From the NCBI RefSeq assembly GCF_029201445.1, contig NZ_CP102381.1:124001-188000 (forward strand): 64,000 nucleotides of DNA, in the 5' to 3' direction. The stretch's first letter is position 1. Every line of letters starts with the position of its first letter. This document shows, one piece after another, positions 25,428 to 35,879 of this stretch. A model generated the notes under the pieces. It was not told the DNA's origin. It did no database searches and saw nothing but the letters and a program-made list of their open reading frames with translations. Both the position numbers and the translations under genes were made by a program. This DNA comes from Thiomicrorhabdus lithotrophica (GTDB lineage: Bacteria > Pseudomonadota > Gammaproteobacteria > Thiomicrospirales > Thiomicrospiraceae).

Positions 25428-26996
25428 TTATTTTTCAGATGCAACTGTTTTAGCCTCAGTTGATTCAGCAATGGTAGATTCTGGGGTTTCTATTTTAATC
25501 GCTACTTCTTTATTAATGTCTTCTTTAACTGGTGCTTTTTCTTCGATTACCTGTTCGTTAACAGTCTGTAAGGAAGCCGAATTGCCGTCTTGTTTGCCTG
25601 ATGGGTTAGCAAATTGATCGTTAAGTTTTTGAATTGCTTTCTTGCTTGCAGTAACAATTTTGCTTAGTTTACGGCGGTTACGTTTGCTCCAACCTCTTGG
25701 TTCTTTTGGGAACATACCACGCCAAAAACGCGTGTTATGTCGTAACGCATTGGCCAATTGTGGGTTAGTTTTTTCAATTCGAGCAGAATCCCATTTTGAA
25801 AATTTAGCGCGTAAAAACCAGTGAATGACAAAAATAATCAACACCGCTATTGCACTATAGCCTGCACCATAAATAATTGAGTCTTGCATCATTTGAAATA
25901 CTGGCCACTCTAAGAATGGGGTATTAAACATGCCAAACATTTTGAGCACAAAGAAAAGTGCGATTATAAGTGCTGTAAAAACAGCGATATCTGCAGCAAT
26001 GACCTTTCTTCGCCAAGAGGTAATAGCTTTTTCTATGAGTGGTATTTTATGAGCATGCATATCCTCAATGATGGTTTCCATCGCATTGGCAATACGATAA
26101 GTACGCTCTATACTCACCTTGTCAATTCTTGAGTTAATACGTGCTAAATCTAAATCTTTTTTACGCTTAAATCGTTCTGCTTTTGCGCTATCGTTAAAAT
26201 CATTTGCAGATTCTTCATTATAAATCGCGTAGAAGTTCCCGCCGACTAAACCCTGGCTAGAAATTGCACGTTGCCAGGATCCAATGACCTCTTCTGGGTT
26301 ATCCTCTTGAGCCGCTGTGTCGATTTGATTAAGAATGTAGAGAATTTTATCAGAGTCTTTACGGTTAATAGTGGTTGCTACTAGATGCTCTAAAGTATCT
26401 CGCATAGCGCCTGGTTCCGGATGGCGGGCATCAAAGAAAACCAATACTAAATCTGACATTTCGATAATGTGATTGGTAATCCGTAAGGTTGAATCGCGCT
26501 GAGAATCTGCATCAAATCCTGGCGAGTCGATAATAATTTTACCCTTTAAAGCCGCTGAATTCGTTGTTTTAAGCTGGAGATAGTTATCAATACGGCTCCC
26601 TTCTCCAGTTTTTACTTTTTCAATCTCTTTGCTGATACCAAAAAAAGGAAAGCGTGGGTCAGAGTCAAGTGCCAGGCCTGGTAAAGTCGTAACTTCATCG
26701 TTACCACCGTAACAAAGTACGGTAAATTTATCATCAACCGCTTGGTTTCCTGTCGATTGAACCGCTTTACTTGTGTAGCCATTAATAAAGGTTGATTTAC
26801 CTGCCGAAAACGTACCCAAAACTGAGATTAATGGCCACCAAGATATTTGAGTTGCGTAAGACTCATCACGCTTTAACAATCCTGTTTTATAGCCGATTTT
26901 ATCGAGTTCTTTATAGGTATTAATGATATCTAATAGAACGGGGTTTTCTTCAGTAAGATGTTGTTGTAATTTTAGATAGCGCTCTTTGGGTGTCAT
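25428..26996 (-). CDS. dynamin-like membrane GTPase
   Basis: 522 residues. The GTPase motifs are G1 GTFSAGKST (61-69), G3 DSPG (157-160) and G4 NQID (223-226, a variant of NKxD). Two membrane segments lie near 334-352 and 373-392, with a basic stretch after them (RAKFSKWDSARIEK) and an acidic/Ala/Glu-rich C-terminal tail. The layout is that of bacterial dynamin-superfamily proteins that bind or remodel membranes. The RBS GGGAG is 7 nt before the ATG. Apparently monocistronic; no partner dynamin gene is adjacent. The physiological role is not clear. Confidence 0.82.
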   Translation of the reverse strand: MTPKERYLKLQQHLTEENPVLLDIINTYKELDKIGYKTGLLKRDESYATQISWWPLISVLGTFSAGKSTFINGYTSKAVQSTGNQAVDDKFTVLCYGGNDEVTTLPGLALDSDPRFPFFGISKEIEKVKTGEGSRIDNYLQLKTTNSAALKGKIIIDSPGFDADSQRDSTLRITNHIIEMSDLVLVFFDARHPEPGAMRDTLEHLVATTINRKDSDKILYILNQIDTAAQEDNPEEVIGSWQRAISSQGLVGGNFYAIYNEESANDFNDSAKAERFKRKKDLDLARINSRIDKVSIERTYRIANAMETIIEDMHAHKIPLIEKAITSWRRKVIAADIAVFTALIIALFFVLKMFGMFNTPFLEWPVFQMMQDSIIYGAGYSAIAVLIIFVIHWFLRAKFSKWDSARIEKTNPQLANALRHNTRFWRGMFPKEPRGWSKRNRRKLSKIVTASKKAIQKLNDQFANPSGKQDGNSASLQTVNEQVIEEKAPVKEDINKEVAIKIETPESTIAESTEAKTVASEK

Positions 26997-27170
26997 TATA
27001 TCGCTCCCTAATTAATGGGGTTGGATGTGCTTATGGTCGTGAAATTATTAGCTGTGTATGGGCAGAGAAGGTTTCAAGATGATATGCAGCTGGTGGAGGT
27101 TCTGAGTTATGTTCAAATTTTCCACCAGGTCTGCTTCGCTGAAAGGAATCGATTTTGAGCTATACAAAAC

Positions 27171-27506
27171 TTATTTATTTAATGGATCACTTAGGTTTGC
27201 TAAGTAATTGCTCTGCGTCTGTAGGTCAGAGGCATAAGTTAAACCTGTTGTGGTTTGGTTAGCTTCGTTTTGTTTGTTTTCAACGGCATCTGCACTTCGT
27301 AATGTTTGATTGTTACCTAATTGTGAATAATCAACCGTGTCTTGCGATAGTTCAGACAGCGTTACTGAGCTGTTACCACTTGTAGCACTTTTCTGACTCT
27401 CTAATGGGCGTTCATCAGCTTTAACATCTTGCTTGATGTTTGTACCATTTTGTTGGTTTTGTACGTTTAGTGCAATGGAGGCTAAATTTGGATTGATAGT
27501 TGCCAT
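27171..27506 (-). CDS. small hydrophilic protein divergent from the giant adhesin
   Basis: 111 residues, rich in Asn, Gln, Ser and Thr, with no cysteines, no signal peptide and no membrane segment. The AGGAG ribosome site 8 nt before the ATG is strong, so the gene is probably real. No family recognised. It shares a 318-nt divergent region with the adhesin gene and could be co-regulated with it. Confidence 0.62.
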   Translation of the reverse strand: MATINPNLASIALNVQNQQNGTNIKQDVKADERPLESQKSATSGNSSVTLSELSQDTVDYSQLGNNQTLRSADAVENKQNEANQTTTGLTYASDLQTQSNYLANLSDPLNK

Positions 27507-27824
27507 GATTAAAGCTCCTAGTGTTGCTTAAAAACTTATCAATATTATTGATTCTTATAACAATTATAGTTTAAAAACATCTGTTAGTTAATCAAATTCC
27601 TATGTTTGTAAAAAATAACAATAAAGAAGCATTTATTAATAAGCACAACATTTAGTGATATTCCTTCGGGTAACCGTATATTTAGTGAGCTTGTCTAAAT
27701 CGAAGAGGTAATTAATATTGATACTGTCCTTTGGTACAGTAGTTGGCATTGATTAGCTAGCGTATGATGGTTTCAAATAGAGTTTTAATGACTTGATGTC
27801 AATGCAAAATTTGGAGTGAACAAA
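27507..27824. promoter_or_regulatory. divergent regulatory region of the giant adhesin gene
   Basis: 318 bp without a gene. A 9-bp direct repeat ATTTAGTGA occurs at 27650-27658 and 27680-27688, exactly 30 bp apart. A 6-bp inverted repeat (TACTGT at 27722-27727, ACAGTA at 27736-27741) lies 84 bp before the start. TATGAT at 27763-27768 could be a -10 box but the only -35-like sequence is 14 nt away. GGAG (27813-27816) is the adhesin ribosome site. Confidence 0.4.
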
Positions 27825-30800
27825 ATGTCTACAATCGTCGGTGAAGTTTCAAAGTTAGAAGGCATAGTCCGCGCAATAAATCCAGTAACTGGAGAGGTGC
27901 GAGTTCTTGAAAAGGGTAGCCCTGTCTTCGCTGGAGAGATTATACAAACTTCTGGTAAAGGTGGCGTTGTTGTTGACATGACAAATGGTACTTTACTGAC
28001 GTTAGGCCGTGATACTCAAATGCGTTTGGATGATGATGTGTCAGGAAAGGCAAGTACAGTTGATTCTGGAACAGAAGGCGCAGTAGACATCGCCGCACTC
28101 CAGCAAGCTGTGTTAGAAGGAAACTTTGATGAACTTGAAGCCACAGCAGCGGGCGAAGCATTTGTAACTGGAAGCGCTTCTGACGGTGGTGTATTTGTAG
28201 AACGTCTAGGGCTAGAAGGTCAAGTAACGTCAGGTTTTGATACAGCAACTACAACACAAACCTTCAATGAAGGTTCTCGTTTTGTGGGTACAAATATAAC
28301 TCCATTAGAGGAGAATGATATAACACCGCCACCAGAAGATGACGATGTAGCGTTTACGTTCCAGTTATTCGGATTAGATGGCAGTGGCAACTACGTGAGT
28401 GCGAACAGCATTAACGAAGAGGGTGAGACCTCAGCGGAATACGTTGTACTAGCGGTAGACGGTACAGGTACGCCATTAACGACTCAGCCGACAGGCACAG
28501 TGGATGTTAGCTTCACAAACAACGGCACAACGAGTGCAGGTGACTACACAACCAGTGGGACAGTAGCGACGATTAGTACAGCCTTCAGCTCAACGGCGGT
28601 GGATGACGCGTTCGCAGATAATGGCGAAACGTTCACAGTCGCGTTAGAAGGAAACTACTCAGACGCTGCGGCGTATGAAGCGATCAACTACAACGCAGAC
28701 ACAGTGACCACGACAATCGTAGATGAAACCTCAACGACTCCACCAGAAGATGACGATGTAGCGTTTACGTTCCAGTTATTCGGATTAGATGGCAGTGGCA
28801 ACTACGTGAGTGCGAACAGCATTAACGAAGAGGGTGAGACCTCAGCGGAATACGTTGTACTAGCGGTAGACGGTACAGGTACGCCATTAACGACTCAGCC
28901 GACAGGCACAGTGGATGTTAGCTTCACAAACAACGGCACAACGAGTGCAGGTGACTACACAACCAGTGGGACAGTAGCGACGATTGGTACAGCCTTCAGC
29001 TCAACGGCGGTGGATGACGCGTTCGCAGATAATGGCGAAACGTTCACAGTCGCGTTAGAAGGAAACTACTCAGACGCTGCGGCGTATGAAGCGATCAACT
29101 ACAACGCAGACACAGTGACCACGACAATCGTAGATGTGGATTCAATGACAGTCACGGTTGGAAATGCAACAGTCAATGAAGATGCGACTTCAGCGACAGT
29201 GTCAGTGACATTAGCGGGTTACGACTTCAGTACAGGTGAGACAGTCACAGTGACGTTAGATGATGGTTCGACAGTGGACTTTACATCTAACGGATCACAA
29301 AACGCGACCTATGCAATCACACCAGACTCCGATTCACTAGTCGAAGCCGATGCGACGACAGCAATCACAGCGACAGTCGCAAGTGATGCAGGCACCATTG
29401 AGAACCCATCGGTAATGGCAGGAAGCTTAACGGTCAGCGATTCAATCGATGCTCCAAGCGTGACGATAGGGAATGCAACAGTCAATGAAGATGCGACTTC
29501 AGCGACAGTGTCAGTGACATTAGCGGGTTACGACTTCAGTACAGGTGAGACAGTCACAGTGACGTTAGATGATGGTTCGACAGTGAACTTTACATCTAAC
29601 GGATCACAAAACGCGACCTATGCAGTCACACCAGACTCCGATTCACTGGTAGAAGCCGATGCGACGACAGCAATCACAGCGACAGTCGCAAGTGATGCAG
29701 GCACCATTGAGAACCCATCGGTAACGGCAGGAAGCTTAACGGTAAGCGATACGGTTGACGCGACAACCTTGACGTTGAATGACGTAAGCGTAAATGAAGG
29801 GACAGGCCAAGCGACAATCACAGCGAGCCTAGATCACACACCTGAAACCGAGTTAGTTGTAACGTTGGACAATGGCGCGACAGTGACCTTCGGCACAGAC
29901 TATGTGGCAGGTACAGACGTGAGTTCAACACCGTTCAACATCAACAATGGTGAAGACGTTTATGTAGACGGTTCAAGCTTCGATGTAGCGGTTGCGAGCA
30001 CAACTGGCGGCAACTTCGAAAACCTAGTGACAACCGACACAGCGACCGTAACGGTAAGCGATACGGTTGACGCGACAACCTTGACGTTGAATGACGTAAG
30101 CGTAAATGAAGGGACAGGCCAAGCGACAATCACAGCGAGCCTAGATCACACACCTGAAACCGAGTTAGTTGTAACGTTGGACAATGGCGCGACAGTGACC
30201 TTCGGCACAGACTATGTGGCAGGTACAGACGTGAGTTCAACACCGTTCAACATCAACAATGGTGAAGACGTTTATGTAGACGGTTCAAGCTTCGATGTAG
30301 CGGTTGCGAGCACAACTGGCGGCAACTTCGAAAACCTAGTGACAACCGACACAGCGACCGTAACGGTAAGCGATACGGTTGACGCGACAACCTTGACGTT
30401 GAATGACGTAAGCGTAAATGAAGGGACAGGCCAAGCGACAATCACAGCGAGCCTAGATCACACACCTGAAACCGAGTTAGTTGTAACGTTGGACAATGGC
30501 GCGACAGTGACCTTCGGCACAGACTATGTGGCAGGTACAGACGTGAGTTCAACACCGTTCAACATCAACAATGGTGAAGACGTTTATGTAGACGGTTCAA
30601 GCTTCGATGTAGCGGTTGCGAGCACAACTGGCGGCAACTTCGAAAACCTAGTGACAACCGACACAGCGACCGTAACGGTAAGCGATACGGTTGACGCGAC
30701 AACCTTGACGTTGAATGACGTAAGCGTAAATGAAGGGACAGGCCAAGCGACAATCACAGCGAGCCTAGATCACACACCTGAAACCGAGTTAGTTGTAACG

Positions 30801-33800
30801 TTGGACAATGGCGCGACAGTGACCTTCGGCACAGACTATGTGGCAGGTACAGACGTGAGTTCAACACCGTTCAACATCAACAATGGTGAAGACGTTTATG
30901 TAGACGGTTCAAGCTTCGATGTAGCGGTTGCGAGCACAACTGGCGGCAACTTCGAAAACCTAGTGACAACCGACACAGCGACCGTAACGGTAAGCGATAC
31001 GGTTGACGCGACAACCTTGACGTTGAATGACGTAAGCGTAAATGAAGGGACAGGCCAAGCGACAATCACAGCGAGCCTAGATCACACACCTGAAACCGAG
31101 TTAGTTGTAACGTTGGACAATGGCGCGACAGTGACCTTCGGCACAGACTATGTGGCAGGTACAGACGTGAGTTCAACACCGTTCAACATCAACAATGGTG
31201 AAGACGTTTATGTAGACGGTTCAAGCTTCGATGTAGCGGTTGCGAGCACAACTGGCGGCAACTTCGAAAACCTAGTGACAACCGACACAGCGACCGTAAC
31301 GGTAAGCGATACGGTTGACGCGACAACCTTGACGTTGAATGACGTAAGCGTAAATGAAGGGACAGGCCAAGCGACAATCACAGCGAGCCTAGATCACACA
31401 CCTGAAACCGAGTTAGTTGTAACGTTGGACAATGGCGCGACAGTGACCTTCGGCACAGACTATGTGGCAGGTACAGACGTGAGTTCAACACCGTTCAACA
31501 TCAACAATGGTGAAGACGTTTATGTAGACGGTTCAAGCTTCGATGTAGCGGTTGCGAGCACAACTGGCGGCAACTTCGAAAACCTAGTGACAACCGACAC
31601 AGCGACCGTAACGGTAAGCGATACGGTTGACGCGACAACCTTGACGTTGAATGACGTAAGCGTAAATGAAGGGACAGGCCAAGCGACAATCACAGCGAGC
31701 CTAGATCACACACCTGAAACCGAGTTAGTTGTAACGTTGGACAATGGCGCGACAGTGACCTTCGGCACAGACTATGTGGCAGGTACAGACGTGAGTTCAA
31801 CACCGTTCAACATCAACAATGGTGAAGACGTTTATGTAGACGGTTCAAGCTTCGATGTAGCGGTTGCGAGCACAACTGGCGGCAACTTCGAAAACCTAGT
31901 GACAACCGACACAGCGACCGTAACGGTAAGCGATACGGTTGACGCGACAACCTTGACGTTGAATGACGTAAGCGTAAATGAAGGGACAGGCCAAGCGACA
32001 ATCACAGCGAGCCTAGATCACACACCTGAAACCGAGTTAGTTGTAACGTTGGACAATGGCGCGACAGTGACCTTCGGCACAGACTATGTGGCAGGTACAG
32101 ACGTGAGTTCAACACCGTTCAACATCAACAATGGTGAAGACGTTTATGTAGACGGTTCAAGCTTCGATGTAGCGGTTGCGAGCACAACTGGCGGCAACTT
32201 CGAAAACCTAGTGACAACCGACACAGCGACCGTAACGGTAAGCGATACGGTTGACGCGACAACCTTGACGTTGAATGACGTAAGCGTAAATGAAGGGACA
32301 GGCCAAGCGACAATCACAGCGAGCCTAGATCACACACCTGAAACCGAGTTAGTTGTAACGTTGGACAATGGCGCGACAGTGACCTTCGGCACAGACTATG
32401 TGGCAGGTACAGACGTGAGTTCAACACCGTTCAACATCAACAATGGTGAAGACGTTTATGTAGACGGTTCAAGCTTCGATGTAGCGGTTGCGAGCACAAC
32501 TGGCGGCAACTTCGAAAACCTAGTGACAACCGACACAGCGACCGTAACGGTAAGCGATACGGTTGACGCGACAACCTTGACGTTGAATGACGTAAGCGTA
32601 AATGAAGGGACAGGCCAAGCGACAATCACAGCGAGCCTAGATCACACACCTGAAACCGAGTTAGTTGTAACGTTGGACAATGGCGCGACAGTGACCTTCG
32701 GCACAGACTATGTGGCAGGTACAGACGTGAGTTCAACACCGTTCAACATCAACAATGGTGAAGACGTTTATGTAGACGGTTCAAGCTTCGATGTAGCGGT
32801 TGCGAGCACAACTGGCGGCAACTTCGAAAACCTAGTGACAACCGACACAGCGACCGTAACGGTAAGCGATACGGTTGACGCGACAACCTTGACGTTGAAT
32901 GACGTAAGCGTAAATGAAGGGACAGGCCAAGCGACAATCACAGCGAGCCTAGATCACACACCTGAAACCGAGTTAGTTGTAACGTTGGACAATGGCGCGA
33001 CAGTGACCTTCGGCACAGACTATGTGGCAGGTACAGACGTGAGTTCAACACCGTTCAACATCAACAATGGTGAAGACGTTTATGTAGACGGTTCAAGCTT
33101 CGATGTAGCGGTTGCGAGCACAACTGGCGGCAACTTCGAAAACCTAGTGACAACCGACACAGCGACCGTAACGGTAAGCGATACGGTTGACGCGACAACC
33201 TTGACGTTGAATGACGTAAGCGTAAATGAAGGGACAGGCCAAGCGACAATCACAGCGAGCCTAGATCACACACCTGAAACCGAGTTAGTTGTAACGTTGG
33301 ACAATGGCGCGACAGTGACCTTCGGCACAGACTATGTGGCAGGTACAGACGTGAGTTCAACACCGTTCAACATCAACAATGGTGAAGACGTTTATGTAGA
33401 CGGTTCAAGCTTCGATGTAGCGGTTGCGAGCACAACTGGCGGCAACTTCGAAAACCTAGTGACAACCGACACAGCGACCGTAACGGTAAGCGATACGGTT
33501 GACGCGACAACCTTGACGTTGAATGACGTAAGCGTAAATGAAGGGACAGGCCAAGCGACAATCACAGCGAGCCTAGATCACACACCTGAAACCGAGTTAG
33601 TTGTAACGTTGGACAATGGCGCGACAGTGACCTTCGGCACAGACTATGTGGCAGGTACAGACGTGAGTTCAACACCGTTCAACATCAACAATGGTGAAGA
33701 CGTTTATGTAGACGGTTCAAGCTTCGATGTAGCGGTTGCGAGCACAACTGGCGGCAACTTCGAAAACCTAGTGACAACCGACACAGCGACCGTAACGGTA

Positions 33801-35879
33801 AGCGATACGGTTGACGCGACAACCTTGACGTTGAATGACGTAAGCGTAAATGAAGGGACAGGCCAAGCGACAATCACAGCGAGCCTAGATCACACACCTG
33901 AAACCGAGTTAGTTGTAACGTTGGACAATGGCGCGACAGTGACCTTCGGCACAGACTATGTGGCAGGTACAGACGTGAGTTCAACACCGTTCAACATCAA
34001 CAATGGTGAAGACGTTTATGTAGACGGTTCAAGCTTCGATGTAGCGGTTGCGAGCACAACTGGCGGCAACTTCGAAAACCTAGTGACAACCGACACAGCG
34101 ACCGTAACGGTAAGCGATACGGTTGACGCGACAACCTTGACGTTGAATGACGTAAGCGTAAATGAAGGGACAGGCCAAGCGACAATCACAGCGAGCCTAG
34201 ATCACACACCTGAAACCGAGTTAGTTGTAACGTTGGACAATGGCGCGACAGTGACCTTCGGCACAGACTATGTGGCAGGTACAGACGTGAGTTCAACACC
34301 GTTCAACATCAACAATGGTGAAGACGTTTATGTAGACGGTTCAAGCTTCGATGTAGCGGTTGCGAGCACAACTGGCGGCAACTTCGAAAACCTAGTGACA
34401 ACCGACACAGCGACCGTAACGGTAAGCGATACGGTTGACGCGACAACCTTGACGTTGAATGACGTAAGCGTAAATGAAGGGACAGGCCAAGCGACAATCA
34501 CAGCGAGCCTAGATCACACACCTGAAACCGAGTTAGTTGTAACGTTGGACAATGGCGCGACAGTGACCTTCGGCACAGACTATGTGGCAGGTACAGACGT
34601 GAGTTCAACACCGTTCAACATCAACAATGGTGAAGACGTTTATGTAGACGGTTCAAGCTTCGATGTAGCGGTTGCGAGCACAACTGGCGGCAACTTCGAA
34701 AACCTAGTGACAACCGACACAGCGACCGTAACGGTAAGCGATACGGTTGACGCGACAACCTTGACGTTGAATGACGTAAGCGTAAATGAAGGGACAGGCC
34801 AAGCGACAATCACAGCGAGCCTAGATCACACACCTGAAACCGAGTTAGTTGTAACGTTGGACAATGGCGCGACAGTGACCTTCGGCACAGACTATGTGGC
34901 AGGTACAGACGTGAGTTCAACACCGTTCAACATCAACAATGGTGAAGACGTTTATGTAGACGGTTCAAGCTTCGATGTAGCGGTTGCGAGCACAACTGGC
35001 GGCAACTTCGAAAACCTAGTGACAACCGACACAGCGACCGTAACGGTAAGCGATACGGTTGACGCGACAACCTTGACGTTGAATGACGTAAGCGTAAATG
35101 AAGGGACAGGCCAAGCGACAATCACAGCGAGCCTAGATCACACACCTGAAACCGAGTTAGTTGTAACGTTGGACAATGGCGCGACAGTGACCTTCGGCAC
35201 AGACTATGTGGCAGGTACAGACGTGAGTTCAACACCGTTCAACATCAACAATGGTGAAGACGTTTATGTAGACGGTTCAAGCTTCGATGTAGCGGTTGCG
35301 AGCACAACTGGCGGCAACTTCGAAAACCTAGTGACAACCGACACAGCGACCGTAACGGTAAGCGATACGGTTGACGCGACAACCTTGACGTTGAATGACG
35401 TAAGCGTAAATGAAGGGACAGGCCAAGCGACAATCACAGCGAGCCTAGATCACACACCTGAAACCGAGTTAGTTGTAACGTTGGACAATGGCGCGACAGT
35501 GACCTTCGGCACAGACTATGTGGCAGGTACAGACGTGAGTTCAACACCGTTCAACATCAACAATGGTGAAGACGTTTATGTAGACGGTTCAAGCTTCGAT
35601 GTAGCGGTTGCGAGCACAACTGGCGGCAACTTCGAAAACCTAGTGACAACCGACACAGCGACCGTAACGGTAAGCGATACGGTTGACGCGACAACCTTGA
35701 CGTTGAATGACGTAAGCGTAAATGAAGGGACAGGCCAAGCGACAATCACAGCGAGCCTAGATCACACACCTGAAACCGAGTTAGTTAACGTTGGACAATG
35801 GCGCGACAGTGACCTTCGGCACAGACTATGTGGCAGGTACAGACGTGAGTTCAACACCGTTCAACATCAACAATGGTGA
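27825..35879 (+). CDS. giant LapA-type T1SS adhesin, N-terminal part up to the first frame break
   Basis: The start is ATG27825 with GGAG 8 nt upstream; a GTG three codons earlier overlaps the ribosome site. Residues 1-100 form a LapA-type retention module (MSTIVGEVSKLEGIVRAINP; GEIIQTSGKGGVVVDM). Residues 107-110 are TAAG, the dialanine motif cut by LapG in LapA proteins. Next come two 137-residue modules with PPEDDDVAFTF, two 103-residue modules with VNEDATSATVSV, then the 104-residue array from residue 644. The frame is intact until a 2-base deletion at about 35786; beyond it the listed frame runs out of register and stops at 35879. The real gene almost certainly continues to 52126. Restored, it would be 8099 residues: 643 before, 6032 inside and 1424 after the array. 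Confidence 0.88.
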   Translation: MSTIVGEVSKLEGIVRAINPVTGEVRVLEKGSPVFAGEIIQTSGKGGVVVDMTNGTLLTLGRDTQMRLDDDVSGKASTVDSGTEGAVDIAALQQAVLEGNFDELEATAAGEAFVTGSASDGGVFVERLGLEGQVTSGFDTATTTQTFNEGSRFVGTNITPLEENDITPPPEDDDVAFTFQLFGLDGSGNYVSANSINEEGETSAEYVVLAVDGTGTPLTTQPTGTVDVSFTNNGTTSAGDYTTSGTVATISTAFSSTAVDDAFADNGETFTVALEGNYSDAAAYEAINYNADTVTTTIVDETSTTPPEDDDVAFTFQLFGLDGSGNYVSANSINEEGETSAEYVVLAVDGTGTPLTTQPTGTVDVSFTNNGTTSAGDYTTSGTVATIGTAFSSTAVDDAFADNGETFTVALEGNYSDAAAYEAINYNADTVTTTIVDVDSMTVTVGNATVNEDATSATVSVTLAGYDFSTGETVTVTLDDGSTVDFTSNGSQNATYAITPDSDSLVEADATTAITATVASDAGTIENPSVMAGSLTVSDSIDAPSVTIGNATVNEDATSATVSVTLAGYDFSTGETVTVTLDDGSTVNFTSNGSQNATYAVTPDSDSLVEADATTAITATVASDAGTIENPSVTAGSLTVSDTVDATTLTLNDVSVNEGTGQATITASLDHTPETELVVTLDNGATVTFGTDYVAGTDVSSTPFNINNGEDVYVDGSSFDVAVASTTGGNFENLVTTDTATVTVSDTVDATTLTLNDVSVNEGTGQATITASLDHTPETELVVTLDNGATVTFGTDYVAGTDVSSTPFNINNGEDVYVDGSSFDVAVASTTGGNFENLVTTDTATVTVSDTVDATTLTLNDVSVNEGTGQATITASLDHTPETELVVTLDNGATVTFGTDYVAGTDVSSTPFNINNGEDVYVDGSSFDVAVASTTGGNFENLVTTDTATVTVSDTVDATTLTLNDVSVNEGTGQATITASLDHTPETELVVTLDNGATVTFGTDYVAGTDVSSTPFNINNGEDVYVDGSSFDVAVASTTGGNFENLVTTDTATVTVSDTVDATTLTLNDVSVNEGTGQATITASLDHTPETELVVTLDNGATVTFGTDYVAGTDVSSTPFNINNGEDVYVDGSSFDVAVASTTGGNFENLVTTDTATVTVSDTVDATTLTLNDVSVNEGTGQATITASLDHTPETELVVTLDNGATVTFGTDYVAGTDVSSTPFNINNGEDVYVDGSSFDVAVASTTGGNFENLVTTDTATVTVSDTVDATTLTLNDVSVNEGTGQATITASLDHTPETELVVTLDNGATVTFGTDYVAGTDVSSTPFNINNGEDVYVDGSSFDVAVASTTGGNFENLVTTDTATVTVSDTVDATTLTLNDVSVNEGTGQATITASLDHTPETELVVTLDNGATVTFGTDYVAGTDVSSTPFNINNGEDVYVDGSSFDVAVASTTGGNFENLVTTDTATVTVSDTVDATTLTLNDVSVNEGTGQATITASLDHTPETELVVTLDNGATVTFGTDYVAGTDVSSTPFNINNGEDVYVDGSSFDVAVASTTGGNFENLVTTDTATVTVSDTVDATTLTLNDVSVNEGTGQATITASLDHTPETELVVTLDNGATVTFGTDYVAGTDVSSTPFNINNGEDVYVDGSSFDVAVASTTGGNFENLVTTDTATVTVSDTVDATTLTLNDVSVNEGTGQATITASLDHTPETELVVTLDNGATVTFGTDYVAGTDVSSTPFNINNGEDVYVDGSSFDVAVASTTGGNFENLVTTDTATVTVSDTVDATTLTLNDVSVNEGTGQATITASLDHTPETELVVTLDNGATVTFGTDYVAGTDVSSTPFNINNGEDVYVDGSSFDVAVASTTGGNFENLVTTDTATVTVSDTVDATTLTLNDVSVNEGTGQATITASLDHTPETELVVTLDNGATVTFGTDYVAGTDVSSTPFNINNGEDVYVDGSSFDVAVASTTGGNFENLVTTDTATVTVSDTVDATTLTLNDVSVNEGTGQATITASLDHTPETELVVTLDNGATVTFGTDYVAGTDVSSTPFNINNGEDVYVDGSSFDVAVASTTGGNFENLVTTDTATVTVSDTVDATTLTLNDVSVNEGTGQATITASLDHTPETELVVTLDNGATVTFGTDYVAGTDVSSTPFNINNGEDVYVDGSSFDVAVASTTGGNFENLVTTDTATVTVSDTVDATTLTLNDVSVNEGTGQATITASLDHTPETELVVTLDNGATVTFGTDYVAGTDVSSTPFNINNGEDVYVDGSSFDVAVASTTGGNFENLVTTDTATVTVSDTVDATTLTLNDVSVNEGTGQATITASLDHTPETELVVTLDNGATVTFGTDYVAGTDVSSTPFNINNGEDVYVDGSSFDVAVASTTGGNFENLVTTDTATVTVSDTVDATTLTLNDVSVNEGTGQATITASLDHTPETELVVTLDNGATVTFGTDYVAGTDVSSTPFNINNGEDVYVDGSSFDVAVASTTGGNFENLVTTDTATVTVSDTVDATTLTLNDVSVNEGTGQATITASLDHTPETELVVTLDNGATVTFGTDYVAGTDVSSTPFNINNGEDVYVDGSSFDVAVASTTGGNFENLVTTDTATVTVSDTVDATTLTLNDVSVNEGTGQATITASLDHTPETELVNVGQWRDSDLRHRLCGRYRREFNTVQHQQW
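28329..29136 (+). repeat. two 411-bp tandem coding repeats in the adhesin
   Basis: Copies begin at 28329 and 28740 (137 codons apart) and are nearly identical in DNA; one visible difference changes AGT to GGT (Ser to Gly) in VATISTAFS versus VATIGTAFS. The second copy loses identity just after 29136. Each encodes an acidic beta-sandwich-like module starting PPEDDDVAFTFQL. Confidence 0.88.
29145..29753 (+). repeat. two 309-bp tandem coding repeats in the adhesin
   Basis: Two copies, offset by exactly 309 bp (shared stretch GCAACAGTCAATGAAGATGC at 29166 and 29475), with a few substitutions. Each encodes a 103-residue Ig-like module. They form a transition between the 411-bp repeats and the 312-bp array. 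Confidence 0.85.

Noticed and set aside
27742-27760. Possible sigma54 promoter (TTGGCATTGATTAGCT) before the adhesin
   Set aside because: The GG and GC pairs are separated by 9 instead of 10 nt and the flanks do not fit.
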